Positions 40,951-50,729 of a stretch of 64,000 nucleotides of DNA are shown here, one piece after another. Made by a program: the position numbers and the translations under genes. The stretch covers positions 18,274 through 82,273 of the forward strand of contig SZXZ01000087.1 in assembly GCA_005843835.1 (NCBI GenBank), written 5' to 3'. The number at the start of each line of letters is the position of its first letter. The first letter of the stretch is position 1. Below the pieces are notes generated by a model. That model saw nothing but the letters and a program-made list of their open reading frames with translations. It was not told the DNA's origin and made no database searches. The DNA is from Chlorobium sp. (GTDB taxonomy: Bacteria > Bacteroidota > Chlorobiia > Chlorobiales > Chlorobiaceae).

Positions 40951-41178
40951 ATGTATTGGAATTTAGATCTTGCCCGTTATATAGCCGACGCTCCGTGGCC
41001 TGTCACAAAAGATGAATTGATTAATTACGCAAACAGAACCGGAGCACCGCAACAGGTCATCGACAATCTGTATGATCTTCCTGAAAGCGATGATATGTAT
41101 GAAAGTCTCGACGAGATATGGCCTGACTACCCTACTGACGAAGACTTTGGCTACAGCGACGAAGAACCATTAACTTAG
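40951..41178 (+). CDS. DUF2795 small protein
   Basis: A 75-residue acidic protein resembling DUF2795 (LARYIADAPWPVTKDELINYA). The family is short, found in many bacteria, and has no known role. The N-terminal 50 residues have a helix-turn-helix-like pattern, LINYANRTGAPQQVIDNLYDLP, and the tail is very acidic (SDDMYESLDEIWPDYPTDED). Lies between the M23 peptidase gene and the Omp85-type gene with close spacing on both sides, so all three may be one transcript. Confidence 0.8.
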   Translation: MYWNLDLARYIADAPWPVTKDELINYANRTGAPQQVIDNLYDLPESDDMYESLDEIWPDYPTDEDFGYSDEEPLT

Positions 41179-41262
41179 GATAACGGGACAAGGTTCAGTG
41201 TTTTTTTTTTAAGAAATACCTCCACTTTAAGGGCAAAAGCATTACATCTTATTGCCCTTTTT

Positions 41263-43431
41263 TTGCTCTGTGCCATTCAGGTTTATGGCCAGTCAACCAA
41301 CACCGGTGACATCCAGTCACAACAATCTCCTTATGTAGAAAAGATCAGCTTCAGCGGCAATAAATCGATCAGCAACGAGGAACTCCTGCAAGTAATCGCC
41401 ACAAGCGAACACAAAACTTTTCTTGGACTCGGTCTCTTTGGCGGAGCTATAAAACCTTTTAACCCTGAAGAGTTAGAAAAAGACCTTTTCCTCATTAAAA
41501 AACTTTATACCTATAAGGGTTACTTTTTTGCAAACGTAGACCATGGGCTTGTCTTCAAAGCAAACAGAAAAAAACTGGATCTAAACATTCGCATCCGCGA
41601 AAATGAACCATCCAGAATTGATTCGCTTAAATATGAAGGTCTTGAAAAAATTTCCAGAGAGCTAAAAGCTCGCTATCTCGATCACAAACGCCTCAAAGTC
41701 AGTGATATTTTTTCTGTTGAACGCTTGATTGATGAAAGAAACCGGACAATCTCATTTTTCAAAGAAGAGGGATTTGCCTTTTTTCATGAGGACAGTATCC
41801 GCATCAAGGTGGATACCGTTGGAAATCGGGCTGGACTTCTGTTCAAGCTCAGCTTACCGCAACAACTTAAATATGGACCTGTTCACGCCATAGTCCACAA
41901 CCCCTTAAAAAGCGATACCAGACCGGGTGAAAAAAACTTTATACAAGATGGAATAACCGGCAAAATAATTGGCAAACAAAAAGTATCTCCCGACCTTATT
42001 GTATCGGCTATTGAATTTCGTCCTGGAAAAGTGATTCGCCAGAATCTTGAACAGCGTACCCTTCAAAATTTTGGAACAACAAATATTTTTTCAACGATTT
42101 ACATCAGCCCTGACTCCGTTCGGTCTGGCCAACTATACACCACTGTACATCTCGAAACAGCACCAAGACACCAGATTGAACCAAAGTTACTGGTCGACAA
42201 TCGTTATGGGTCACTCTTTTTTGCCACATCACTGGCTTATGAAAATAAAAATCTTTTAGGGGGAGCAGAACAATTCCATACGTCGACAGAATTCGGTACC
42301 CAAGTAGGCAACTTCAACAGTGTCCTTGAAAACCTTGACCCCTCCCAATACGCTAAAATTATTCCCTACGAATTCAATTTAAAAAGCAGCCTTATCATGC
42401 CGGTTCTTAAAAAACCCGGCAACTCCTATTCTGTTACAACAGAATACGCAAGTACCATACAGCCTGTGCTGTTATCGACCCAGAACGGACTTATACGAGG
42501 AAGCTACAACGCTAAAATGAGTCCGTCTTCTCGATTGAATTTTGATTTTTTTGAATTCGAATTAGTTAAAAACGACTCCCTCAGGGGGTTCAAACAGCTT
42601 TTCAAAACAAGTCTTGCTAAAAATATCGGTATAGACCCATCGAATGACTCTGCAATCCAGGCAGGTCTCGACAGCCTGCTCAAAACCCATATTGACCAGA
42701 CTTTCCGACTTCGCTACAATTACAATAACCGCAAAACTACTCTTACAGAAAAAAATATCTGGAATTTTGACCTGCTTCTTGAAGCATGCGGAGCCATTCC
42801 ATGGCTGATCGACAAGTACGTCGATACTAAAACATATAACGGGTTCACCGATAAAGAGCCCCAAATATTTGGAACAACCTATACTCAGTACATAAAAGCC
42901 GAACCCGGGTTGAGCTATATTCAAACTCTTTCACCTCAAAGTCAAATTGCTGCTCGAGGTGATATAGGATGGATGGCCCCATGGGGCAAAGCTGAAACGA
43001 CTCCACAAGAACGCCGATTCTTTGCCGGTGGTTCAAACAGCATGAGAGGATGGCTATTCAACACGCTTGGCCCCTCCAACAGTGCAAGTAATGCTGCGGC
43101 CAATTTTGGCGCTGACATAAAACTTGAACTTAATCTGGAATACAGGCTGAAATTATTCAAGCTTTTCCGCCAACCCTCTGGAATAACCTTCTTTTCAGAT
43201 ATTGGTAATATATGGGACAGAAACGGGCCTTATGCCTTTACTCCGGAATCCATGATTAACAACTACGCCTGGGACGCAGGAATCGGTTTGCGGATAGGAT
43301 CTCCTATCGGGCCATTCCGTTTCGATTTTGCCTATAAACTGCGTGACCCCACTGAACCAAAAGCATGGCGTATAACAACTTGGAAACTGAATGACTGTAC
43401 ATTCAATTTTGGAATTGGCGAAGCTTTTTAA
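41263..43431 (+). CDS. Omp85/BamA-type outer membrane protein (POTRA plus surface antigen domain)
   Basis: Outer membrane beta-barrel of the Omp85 superfamily, about 722 residues. The N-terminal third holds POTRA-like repeats (EKISFSGNKSISNEELLQVI, RIDSLKYEGL), the rest a barrel with the conserved RRFFAGGSNSMRGW and a C-terminal Phe. Members insert or export other outer membrane proteins; TamA-like or BamA-like cannot be decided. The given TTG start is a placeholder: it would leave a truncated signal peptide. The same frame is open upstream and encodes a good signal peptide (about 41209-41290) but no start codon. A GTG at 41198, well placed after AAGG, would connect if the T10 run at 41201-41210 were one base longer. 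Confidence 0.85.
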   Translation: MLCAIQVYGQSTNTGDIQSQQSPYVEKISFSGNKSISNEELLQVIATSEHKTFLGLGLFGGAIKPFNPEELEKDLFLIKKLYTYKGYFFANVDHGLVFKANRKKLDLNIRIRENEPSRIDSLKYEGLEKISRELKARYLDHKRLKVSDIFSVERLIDERNRTISFFKEEGFAFFHEDSIRIKVDTVGNRAGLLFKLSLPQQLKYGPVHAIVHNPLKSDTRPGEKNFIQDGITGKIIGKQKVSPDLIVSAIEFRPGKVIRQNLEQRTLQNFGTTNIFSTIYISPDSVRSGQLYTTVHLETAPRHQIEPKLLVDNRYGSLFFATSLAYENKNLLGGAEQFHTSTEFGTQVGNFNSVLENLDPSQYAKIIPYEFNLKSSLIMPVLKKPGNSYSVTTEYASTIQPVLLSTQNGLIRGSYNAKMSPSSRLNFDFFEFELVKNDSLRGFKQLFKTSLAKNIGIDPSNDSAIQAGLDSLLKTHIDQTFRLRYNYNNRKTTLTEKNIWNFDLLLEACGAIPWLIDKYVDTKTYNGFTDKEPQIFGTTYTQYIKAEPGLSYIQTLSPQSQIAARGDIGWMAPWGKAETTPQERRFFAGGSNSMRGWLFNTLGPSNSASNAAANFGADIKLELNLEYRLKLFKLFRQPSGITFFSDIGNIWDRNGPYAFTPESMINNYAWDAGIGLRIGSPIGPFRFDFAYKLRDPTEPKAWRITTWKLNDCTFNFGIGEAF

Positions 43432-43487
43432 TTATTTGCCCAGCAGAGTTACAATAATATTTTTTTCACGCTCAAGGAAGTATCACT

Positions 43488-44153
43488 ATGCCTGCACCTT
43501 CAACGCTTCTTGCTCCTTCAATTCTTTCTGCGGACTTCACCAACCTCAAGCACTCGTTGGAAATAGCCGAAAAAGCAGGAGCAGACTGGATTCATTGCGA
43601 TATCATGGATGGAAACTTTGTCCCCAACATAACCTTTGGTCCATTTATTGTGCAAGCTATTGCCGCATGCACACCGGTAATTATTGACACCCATCTGATG
43701 ATTGCAGCACCAGACCGTTTCATTGAAGATTTTGTTAAAGCCGGATCACACCAGATCACTGTTCATCAGGAAACCTGTCCACACCTGCACCGAACCATTC
43801 AGTTTATCAAAAGCCTTGGTGTAAAAGCAGGCGTCTCAATCAATCCGGCGACTCCCGTTTCTACCCTTGAGTCTATTTTACCTGATCTTGATCTTGTTCT
43901 TTTAATGACCGTTAACCCCGGATTCGGAGGCCAGAAGTTTATACCTTCATCTCTTGGCAAAATTCAACAGCTCCATAAGATGCGCATGGAACTAAACCCA
44001 CAAATGGTCATTGCTATCGACGGTGGAATAACAGAAGAGAATGCTCAGGCAGTAGTATCAGCTGGCGCAGATGCGTTGATTGCGGGCACAGCATTTTTCA
44101 AATCAGCTGATCCGGTAAAAACCGCATCAATAATAAAAGCTATGACCAGGTAA
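43488..44153 (+). CDS. rpe: Ribulose-phosphate 3-epimerase
   Basis: Interconverts ribulose 5-phosphate and xylulose 5-phosphate in the pentose phosphate pathway. The 221-residue TIM barrel has the metal and acid-base residues: Asp38 and His36 ([14 protein letters not shown]), His69 (IIDTHLM), Asp178 (IAIDGGI), and the phosphate loop [17 protein letters not shown] lies before the ATG. Its end overlaps the end of trpC on the other strand by 14 nt. Confidence 0.97.
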   Translation: MPAPSTLLAPSILSADFTNLKHSLEIAEKAGADWIHCDIMDGNFVPNITFGPFIVQAIAACTPVIIDTHLMIAAPDRFIEDFVKAGSHQITVHQETCPHLHRTIQFIKSLGVKAGVSINPATPVSTLESILPDLDLVLLMTVNPGFGGQKFIPSSLGKIQQLHKMRMELNPQMVIAIDGGITEENAQAVVSAGADALIAGTAFFKSADPVKTASIIKAMTR

Positions 44154-44910
44154 CTTCACGAAGTTCAGCACTTATATGCAGCCCCTCACCTATCAGCACG
44201 GCATCAAATGATGCCTGCTCGATAAGGGCAATATCGGCAGCTGTCTTCATGCCGCTCTCAGCAACAGCAATGATATCCGACGGAATATACGGACGAAGCA
44301 TCACAGAAGTCTCAAGTTTGAGGGAAAAGTCTTTCAAATCGCGATTGTTGACACCAACAATCAGTGCGCCTTTTTCAAGAGCTCTGTCAAGCTCTTTGTG
44401 GTCATGTACTTCAACAAGTACATGAAGACCGATACTCAGCGCCAATTGCAGGTAATCGCTTAACTGGCATGGATCAAGAGCTGCAACAATTAACAAAATT
44501 GCATCTGCACCAATTAACCGTGACTCAAAAATCTGGGATTCATCAATAATAAAATCCTTGCGAAGTACCGGCAGGGAAAACGAACGACTTACCATCTGAA
44601 GATAATCGTTCGACCCTTGAAAAAACATACGATCAGTTAATACTGAATAAGCTGCAGCTCCAAGCTCTCCATAAGAACGAGCCATTGTAACAGGATCGAA
44701 ATCCTGTACAATAAGACCACGTGACGGAGATGCTTTTTTGATTTCCGCAATAAGACTCAAACCTCCGGCAGTACGCTTGAGGGCACCGGTAAAATCACGA
44801 GTCGCAACAAGAGAACCATGCGACTCAGCATAACGCTGCGAAGGTTTTCCTCTTTTCAGTTCCTGTATTTCCTGTCGTTTCTCCTCTAAAATCCTTGTTA
44901 GATAGGTCAT
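44140..44910 (-). CDS. trpC: Indole-3-glycerol phosphate synthase
   Basis: Closes the indole ring in tryptophan synthesis. About 256 residues form a TIM barrel with all signature segments: [58 protein letters not shown] and the phosphate-binding VAESGM. ATG at 44908-44910 gives the usual [15 protein letters not shown]; a TTG at 44919 is possible and would overlap the carB stop. No other trp genes are nearby; the gene follows the carB half by a few bases, so co-transcription is likely. Confidence 0.96.
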   Translation of the reverse strand: MTYLTRILEEKRQEIQELKRGKPSQRYAESHGSLVATRDFTGALKRTAGGLSLIAEIKKASPSRGLIVQDFDPVTMARSYGELGAAAYSVLTDRMFFQGSNDYLQMVSRSFSLPVLRKDFIIDESQIFESRLIGADAILLIVAALDPCQLSDYLQLALSIGLHVLVEVHDHKELDRALEKGALIVGVNNRDLKDFSLKLETSVMLRPYIPSDIIAVAESGMKTAADIALIEQASFDAVLIGEGLHISAELREVTWS

Positions 44911-44915
44911 CACAT

Positions 44916-46394
44916 TCAATGAGCTTCAGCCAGTTCCCGAAGCTCATTTTCAACCTCGACTATCTGGAGAATATTATCGAGAAACCATGGATCAATACCA
45001 GTTGACTTATGAATCTCGTCAATGGTCGCTCCAGCTTGAAATGCGTATCGGAGATAAAATAACCGGTCAGCTTTCGGAATCTTTATTTTTTCAAGAATAT
45101 CCTCTTTTGCAAATTTTTTCTGCTGCTGAGTCATATCAAGAACATTCATAATATCCTTACCGTCCGACCCAAGTCCTGCTCGACCTATTTCTAGACCTCG
45201 TAACGATTTTTGCAATGCTTCCCTGAAATTTCGCCCGAATGCCATTACCTCTCCAACGGACTTCATCTGCACACCGAGACGGGCATCAACGTTCTTGAAC
45301 TTTTCAAAATCCCAACGCGGAATTTTTACAACACAATAATCAATGGCAGGTTCAAAACTGGCTGGAGTAGTTTTTGTAATATCATTCAGAATTTCGTCAA
45401 GCGTATAGCCTACTGCTAGTTTTGCAGCTACTTTTGCAATAGGAAAACCAGTTGCCTTGGAAGCCAAAGCAGAGCTGCGTGATACTCGGGGATTCATCTC
45501 AATCACAACAATCCTGCCATTCTCGGGATTGATGGCAAATTGGATATTGCTTCCGCCCGTCTCAACTCCAATCTCTCTGATGATTCTTATGGAAGCATCC
45601 CTAAGCTCTTGATACTGTCGATCCGTCAAAGTCTGGGCGGGAGCAACAGTAATAGAATCACCCGTATGCACCCCCATAGGATCAAAATTCTCAATAGAGC
45701 ATACGATAATTACATTATCAGCCAAATCACGAATAACCTCAAGCTCAAACTCTTTCCAGCCAATCAGACACTCTTCAACAAGCACTTCACTGATTGGGCT
45801 TTCAGCAAGCCCTCTTCGTACAGCTTCATAATAGTCAGCTTTTGTCTCGGCAAATCCCCCACCTGTGCCACCAAGGGTAAACGAAGGCCTGATTACAATC
45901 GGAAGACCGATCTCCTCAAGCGCTTCTTTTGCCTCTTTTTCGTTGCGCACAAAATAACCTTTAGCCATTTCAAGGCCGATTTTTTTCATGGCAGCACTAA
46001 AAAACTCCCGATTTTCAGCTTTCCTGATCGCACGCAGTTTAGCCCCTATAAGCTCAACCCCGTTACGCTCAAGTATACCCGATTCAGCAAGACTTACTGC
46101 AATATTCAATGCGGTCTGACCACCCATAGTAGGCAGCAAGGCATCAGGCTTTTCACGTTCGATTATTTTTTGAACATATTCAGGTGTGATCGGCTCAATA
46201 TAGGTTGCATCGGCAAACTCTATATCAGTCATAATGGTAGCTGGATTGCTGTTCACCAACACAACCCTGTACCCGTCATCTTTAAGGGCCCTGCAGGCCT
46301 GAGTGCCAGAATAATCAAACTCACAAGCCTGACCGATGACAATAGGACCAGCCCCAATCACTAAAATTGACTTTATATCTTCCCGCTTTGGCAC
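44916..46394 (-). CDS. carB: Carbamoyl-phosphate synthase large subunit, N-terminal half
   Basis: Contains only the first half of CarB, 492 residues in place of about 1,070. It spans the first ATP-grasp unit that makes carboxyphosphate and carbamate ([20 protein letters not shown] at the nucleotide-binding start, [34 protein letters not shown]) and most of the oligomerisation domain ([17 protein letters not shown]). It ends with a clean stop and trpC follows at once, so this is a deliberate split gene, not a frameshift: nothing resembling the second half lies nearby. Split CarB is known in Aquifex and Methanocaldococcus. The start is GTG. The C-half must be elsewhere in the genome. Confidence 0.95.
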   Translation of the reverse strand: MPKREDIKSILVIGAGPIVIGQACEFDYSGTQACRALKDDGYRVVLVNSNPATIMTDIEFADATYIEPITPEYVQKIIEREKPDALLPTMGGQTALNIAVSLAESGILERNGVELIGAKLRAIRKAENREFFSAAMKKIGLEMAKGYFVRNEKEAKEALEEIGLPIVIRPSFTLGGTGGGFAETKADYYEAVRRGLAESPISEVLVEECLIGWKEFELEVIRDLADNVIIVCSIENFDPMGVHTGDSITVAPAQTLTDRQYQELRDASIRIIREIGVETGGSNIQFAINPENGRIVVIEMNPRVSRSSALASKATGFPIAKVAAKLAVGYTLDEILNDITKTTPASFEPAIDYCVVKIPRWDFEKFKNVDARLGVQMKSVGEVMAFGRNFREALQKSLRGLEIGRAGLGSDGKDIMNVLDMTQQQKKFAKEDILEKIKIPKADRLFYLRYAFQAGATIDEIHKSTGIDPWFLDNILQIVEVENELRELAEAH

Positions 46395-46483
46395 GTTATT
46401 TTGGAGTTAAATACTTGGTAAGCTCTAAAAAAAAGTAATGTACAAAATATTTAAAGAGTTTGTGCCCCATAAGAGAAGGCAAA

Positions 46484-46915
46484 CTACTCTACTACCCTGA
46501 TCTGTTCCTGATGAAACCCACCCGACTCCCTTCTCAACCATGCCGTGACCTCCTTTGGTTGTGCATTCACGAGAGAAATAATCAGTAAGGTATGTCCTGA
46601 CCTGGCAAAATCAACATCATGAAGCGAAGGAATTGCAGGGGAATTTATGTGTGAATGGTATGATCCTATTATCTGATATCCAATTCGTTTAGCTTCCCGT
46701 TCGACATCAACATACTCATTATGAGAAATCTCAAAGCCCTGCTCCTTTCCATGGTAGAGACAATTTCTGCAAGGGGCCACTTCGTATACAATGTTTTCAA
46801 TATTACCCCGATGATCAATATTTCTTTTCCCTACCAGCAGCCCGCAACATTCATAAGGCAACTCCCGAAACGCCTGCTCCTGAATAATTTCAAATTTACG
46901 CCGGAATAGTTTCAT
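46484..46915 (-). CDS. JAMM/Mov34 family metallopeptidase (M67)
   Basis: A 143-residue Zn-dependent isopeptidase-like protein of the bacterial JAB family. All JAMM residues are present: Glu22 (PYECCGLLVG), His87 and His89 (GSYHSHINSP), Ser97 and Asp100 (PSLHD), so it should be active. Bacterial relatives process ubiquitin-like sulfur carriers such as ThiS, MoaD or CysO, or remove C-terminal extensions from them; no such partner is nearby, so the substrate is open. Between purD and carB on the same strand, 21 nt from purD. Confidence 0.92.
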   Translation of the reverse strand: MKLFRRKFEIIQEQAFRELPYECCGLLVGKRNIDHRGNIENIVYEVAPCRNCLYHGKEQGFEISHNEYVDVEREAKRIGYQIIGSYHSHINSPAIPSLHDVDFARSGHTLLIISLVNAQPKEVTAWLRRESGGFHQEQIRVVE

Positions 46916-46936
46916 TGAACAACCCGTAACTGAAAA

Positions 46937-48217
46937 TTAAAGAGCCTTAGCCCCTATATCTGTTCTGTAATACGCACCATCAAACCCTATCTTTTCAACG
47001 GCATAATAAGCACGATCAATACTGTCTCTCAGATTTTCACTAAGAGCCGTAACCGAAAAAACCCTGCCGCCTGCCGTAGTCAACTTGCCACTATCATAGG
47101 ATGTTCCAGCATGAAAAACCATACAATCTTCCATTTCAAAAACTTCATTATCCATAGCAATGGTCTTCCCGGTCTCATAATGATCAGGATAACCTCCTGA
47201 AGCAATAACAACCGTTGTCGCCGACTTCCTGTGCATCTCAAAAGGCACCTCACCAAGCGTACCATCAACACTCGCCTGAAGGGCTCTAATAAAATCGCTT
47301 TTTAAAAGAGGAAGCACTACTTGAGTTTCAGGATCACCAAGACGGGCATTGTATTCAACAACATAAGGCTCGCCGTTGTCGATCATCAACCCCACATACA
47401 AAAAACCGGTATATGGATATCCATCTTCAGCCATACCCGCAAGAGTCGGCCTGATAATTCTCTCTTCAACCTTCTGCATTACATCCAGTGTTACGATGGG
47501 TGCGGGAGCGTAGGCACCCATACCGCCGGTATTTTTTCCGGTATCACCATTTCCGATACGTTTATGATCCTGAGCAGGAAGGAAAAGCCTGTAATCCTTA
47601 CCATCAGTGAGCGCAAAAACACTGGCCTCCTGACCAAAGAGGAAATCCTCTATAACCACCTCATCTGCCGCATTCCCGAAAATACGATCTTCAAATAATT
47701 CCTTGACAGCTTTCAATGCCTCCTTTTTATCCAGGGCGATGAACACCCCTTTTCCTGCACATAAACCGCTGGCCTTGATAACCTGAGGATAAACAGTCTG
47801 AGGCAACTCAATATAACTGCCGGCAGCATGGATATCTCGAAAAACCTTATAACCAGCTGTAGGAATACCATGACGAGCCATAAACTCCTTAGAAAAAGCC
47901 TTGCTGGACTCAAGACGGGCTGCAGCCATAGTGGGACCGATAACCTGTCTGCCTGCATTACGGAAAAGATCCACAATACCAAGCTCAAGCGGCTGTTCTG
48001 AGCCCACAACAGTCAAATCAATATGGTTGTCATGTGCAAATACAAGCAATTCATCCAACGCCGTAGCATGTATAGGTACATTACAAACCTTTCCCCCCAT
48101 CAAGGCAGTTCCGCCGTTACCCGGTGCAACAAATACAGTTGCCACCCCTTCACTTCTTGCGGCAGCCCAAGCAATAGCATGCTCCCTCCCGCCGCTGCCT
48201 ATAATCAAAATATTCAT
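46937..48217 (-). CDS. purD: Phosphoribosylamine-glycine ligase
   Basis: Second step of purine synthesis, joining phosphoribosylamine and glycine with ATP. The 426-residue ATP-grasp protein starts MNILIIGSGGREHAIAWA and shows PGNGGT, KASGLCAGKGV, and the nucleotide loop GDTGKNTGGMGAYAPAP. The ATG at 48215-48217 is the standard N-terminus; a frame to 48241 adds eight residues. First gene of a minus-strand run with the JAMM peptidase, carB half and trpC behind it. Confidence 0.97.
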   Translation of the reverse strand: MNILIIGSGGREHAIAWAAARSEGVATVFVAPGNGGTALMGGKVCNVPIHATALDELLVFAHDNHIDLTVVGSEQPLELGIVDLFRNAGRQVIGPTMAAARLESSKAFSKEFMARHGIPTAGYKVFRDIHAAGSYIELPQTVYPQVIKASGLCAGKGVFIALDKKEALKAVKELFEDRIFGNAADEVVIEDFLFGQEASVFALTDGKDYRLFLPAQDHKRIGNGDTGKNTGGMGAYAPAPIVTLDVMQKVEERIIRPTLAGMAEDGYPYTGFLYVGLMIDNGEPYVVEYNARLGDPETQVVLPLLKSDFIRALQASVDGTLGEVPFEMHRKSATTVVIASGGYPDHYETGKTIAMDNEVFEMEDCMVFHAGTSYDSGKLTTAGGRVFSVTALSENLRDSIDRAYYAVEKIGFDGAYYRTDIGAKAL

Positions 48218-48403
48218 GGTTCTCTTGTGTATAGTGATCAAGCGTATTTCAACCTGTGGTTTTTCAACACGGTTTGTTAAATTACACCGGTCTTGACAGC
48301 TGACTGCAAGTATATAATTTCAAAAGGACTAAAATAAATAATTAAAATTAATTTATTTCTGTAACCAAAAGAGTACCTCTATCGGTTAATATCCTATACC
48401 CCT

Positions 48404-49021
48404 ATGGCTCTCTCACCACTGATTTCCCGTTACATCATCCCTTTTGCGCTAAAACTTCTTTACGCAAGCCTCAGGATATCAGTGACGCCACCAACCTTGA
48501 AAAAGCAGCTTACCGAAAAAGGCGCTATCTTTACGTTCTGGCATGGAAAAATGGTGGCCGGCTGGCTACTTGCCAAGTCGCTGCTTCCCGATAAACAATT
48601 GCAAGCAGTCGTAAGCCTTTCTGAAGATGGACGTATTCTTTCCGACGCCCTCGAACAATTTGATTATACCCTTATCAGGGGTTCAAGCTCCAAGGGTGCT
48701 GATGAAGTTAAACTTGCCATGCAGAAAGCAATCAGCAAAGAACAGATAATCGTTCTTACCCCTGATGGACCTCGAGGACCAGTGAATCAGTTCAAATATG
48801 GTACCTTACGAATAGCCTCAACCAATAACTACCAGCTTATCTTTGCTGAAATCAACTATACCAAAGCCTGGAAACTCAAAAGTTGGGACAAGTTTGAAAT
48901 ACCTAGACCATTCAGCAAAACAACAGTAAAGCTCCATACCATAGACCTCCCTGACTTTATAAGCGAAGAAGAACTGCGCATCTATACAAAAAAACTTTCA
49001 GACCTTCTCGGCCATGCATAA
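48404..49021 (+). CDS. DUF374 lysophospholipid acyltransferase-like protein
   Basis: A 205-residue protein of the DUF374 group in the acyltransferase superfamily. The active-site HxxxxD-like element shows as FWHGKMVAGWLL with relaxed spacing, and the later LTPDGPRGPVNQFKYGTLRIA is the group signature. DUF374 proteins are thought to act on lipid A or related lipids at the inner membrane. The link to lpxK, whose ATG overlaps its last codons by 8 nt, supports a role in lipopolysaccharide synthesis, for example transfer of a secondary acyl chain; this is inference. Confidence 0.85.
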   Translation: MALSPLISRYIIPFALKLLYASLRISVTPPTLKKQLTEKGAIFTFWHGKMVAGWLLAKSLLPDKQLQAVVSLSEDGRILSDALEQFDYTLIRGSSSKGADEVKLAMQKAISKEQIIVLTPDGPRGPVNQFKYGTLRIASTNNYQLIFAEINYTKAWKLKSWDKFEIPRPFSKTTVKLHTIDLPDFISEEELRIYTKKLSDLLGHA

Positions 49022-50078
49022 CCCATTCTCCATAGCGCTTAGACCTTTTGCACTTTTGCACCAATCAGTCGTACAAATTCGCAATATCTTTTTCGACCGT
49101 CAGTTTATTAAAGCATGGAAATCACCGATTCCCGTAGTATCAATCGGGAACCTTTCCGCAGGAGGAACAGGAAAAACCCCTCTCGTTGACTGGGTGGTCA
49201 AATACTATCTTTCCATCGGCTGCAAACCGGCAATTGTATCGCGAGGGTACAAGCGTAAAACAAAAGGGGTACAGCTTGTTTCAGATGGACAAAAGATTAT
49301 GCTGAGCAGTACAGAAGCTGGAGATGAAACCACCATGCTCGCATGGAACAACCCTGATGCTGTTGTTGTAGTCGCTGAAAAAAGAAAAGATGCAGTAACC
49401 TATATCACCGATCACTTTGCTAAAAGACTGCCTGGAGTTATCATCCTTGACGATGCTTTCCAGCACCGCGCTATTGAAAGAAACCTGAACATTGCCGTTA
49501 TCAATACCGCAGAACCTTTTATAAAAGCAAAAATGATTCCGGAAGGGCGGTTAAGAGAACCAGTGAAAAATTTGTCAAGGGCCGACTTGATTATACTCAA
49601 CAAAATCACCGATGAAGAAAAAACATCACTGATTTTGAAGAAAGTGGAAAAATTCGGTCGTCCGGTAATAAAGGCTCGTGTAAAAACGGGAGAGCTCGTT
49701 TGTTTTTCAGGCACCTTTGCATCGTCTGACGAAGCGCCTTCACCTAAAAACATCAACGCCCTTGCTTTTGCAGGTATAGCGAGGCCTGAAAGCTTTCTTG
49801 ACATTCTAACTGATAAGGGAGTAAACGTCAAAGCACACAGATTTTTCCGTGACCATGAAAACTATACCATTAAAAAGCTGCAGTCTGTTCGTCGCGAAGC
49901 TGAAAAAAAAGGACTCAGCCTTATCACTACAGAAAAAGACTATTTCAGAATTCTCGGGCAACCCGATCTTATCCGCATCATTACCTCTATTCCTTTTTAT
50001 TACCTGAAAATTGAAACCGATATTTTTGAAGGGAGAGATATACTCGAATCCATGTTAAAGTCCAGTATCAGCAAATAA
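49014..50078 (+). CDS. lpxK: Tetraacyldisaccharide 4'-kinase LpxK
   Basis: Phosphorylates the 4' position of the lipid A disaccharide at the inner membrane. The 354-residue protein has an N-terminal membrane-associated helix, then SIGNLSAGGTGKTPLVDW with the unusual P-loop at about 49-56, the SRGYKRKTKGVQLV block, VVVAEKRKDA and DDAFQHRAIERNLNIAVI. Coupled to the DUF374 gene by an 8-nt overlap. With lpxC/fabZ in the same window it confirms an LPS-type outer membrane. Convergent with the isochorismatase-like gene. Confidence 0.95.
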   Translation: MHNPFSIALRPFALLHQSVVQIRNIFFDRQFIKAWKSPIPVVSIGNLSAGGTGKTPLVDWVVKYYLSIGCKPAIVSRGYKRKTKGVQLVSDGQKIMLSSTEAGDETTMLAWNNPDAVVVVAEKRKDAVTYITDHFAKRLPGVIILDDAFQHRAIERNLNIAVINTAEPFIKAKMIPEGRLREPVKNLSRADLIILNKITDEEKTSLILKKVEKFGRPVIKARVKTGELVCFSGTFASSDEAPSPKNINALAFAGIARPESFLDILTDKGVNVKAHRFFRDHENYTIKKLQSVRREAEKKGLSLITTEKDYFRILGQPDLIRIITSIPFYYLKIETDIFEGRDILESMLKSSISK

Positions 50079-50101
50079 CCTGCACTCTATTGAGACGGCT
50101 C

Positions 50102-50644
50102 TTACTCTTTTATAATTTTAGAAATTGCCTTAAACCGATCTCCCTCTGCGACATGCAGAAGTTCAAAAACAGCCATTTCACTACTGGTCAGTGAAGCTCC
50201 AGCTTTTTCAATACAGCGAATTCCGAGTTGCTTGTTTTCTTCAGTTCTGGAAGAAACTGCATCGGTAACCAAATGAACGGTATAACCAAACTCAATTAAA
50301 TCGACAGCCGTCTGGTAAACACAGACATGTGTCTCTATACCGGCAACAAGAATATCGTTACGGTTGAACGAACGAAGCTGCCTCATAAACTCTGCATTTC
50401 CACAACAACTGAAGGAAAGTTTTTCAACAGGAACATTGTCAGGTAACAGCTCACGCAGAGAGTCGATAGTATGGCCCAAACCTTTCGGGTACTGTTCCGT
50501 CACCAAAACAGGGACATCAAGGATTGAGCAAGCCCGTATAAGTTTACTGATATTCTTTTCCAAATCAGCAGGCTTAAAAACACCCTGTGCCAACCTGCCC
50601 TGTACATCAACAATCAAGAGAAGCGTTCCTTTTGGAGTAATCAT
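50102..50644 (-). CDS. Isochorismatase-family cysteine hydrolase
   Basis: A 180-residue Rossmann-like hydrolase. The catalytic triad is visible as Asp13 (LLIVDVQGRLA), Lys75 (VEKLSFSCCGN) and Cys108 (IETHVCVYQTA). The cis-peptide region before Cys108 and overall length put it with YcaC-like proteins, whose true substrate is unclear; nicotinamide or isochorismate are less likely. ATG at 50642-50644 is supported by GAGG 8 nt upstream, while the frame runs on to 50701 through a Phe-rich stretch that looks non-coding. No linked pathway gene. Confidence 0.9.
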   Translation of the reverse strand: MITPKGTLLLIVDVQGRLAQGVFKPADLEKNISKLIRACSILDVPVLVTEQYPKGLGHTIDSLRELLPDNVPVEKLSFSCCGNAEFMRQLRSFNRNDILVAGIETHVCVYQTAVDLIEFGYTVHLVTDAVSSRTEENKQLGIRCIEKAGASLTSSEMAVFELLHVAEGDRFKAISKIIKE

Positions 50645-50729
50645 AGTAACATCCTCAAATGAAAAATATTTAAATTGAAAAAAACTATAAAAAAACAACA
50701 AAAACGTTGTTTTATAAACAAATTTTTAC

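Noticed and set aside
48292..48313. TTGACA followed by TATAAT upstream of the DUF374 gene
   Set aside because: The spacer is only 14 nt, too short for a standard promoter.
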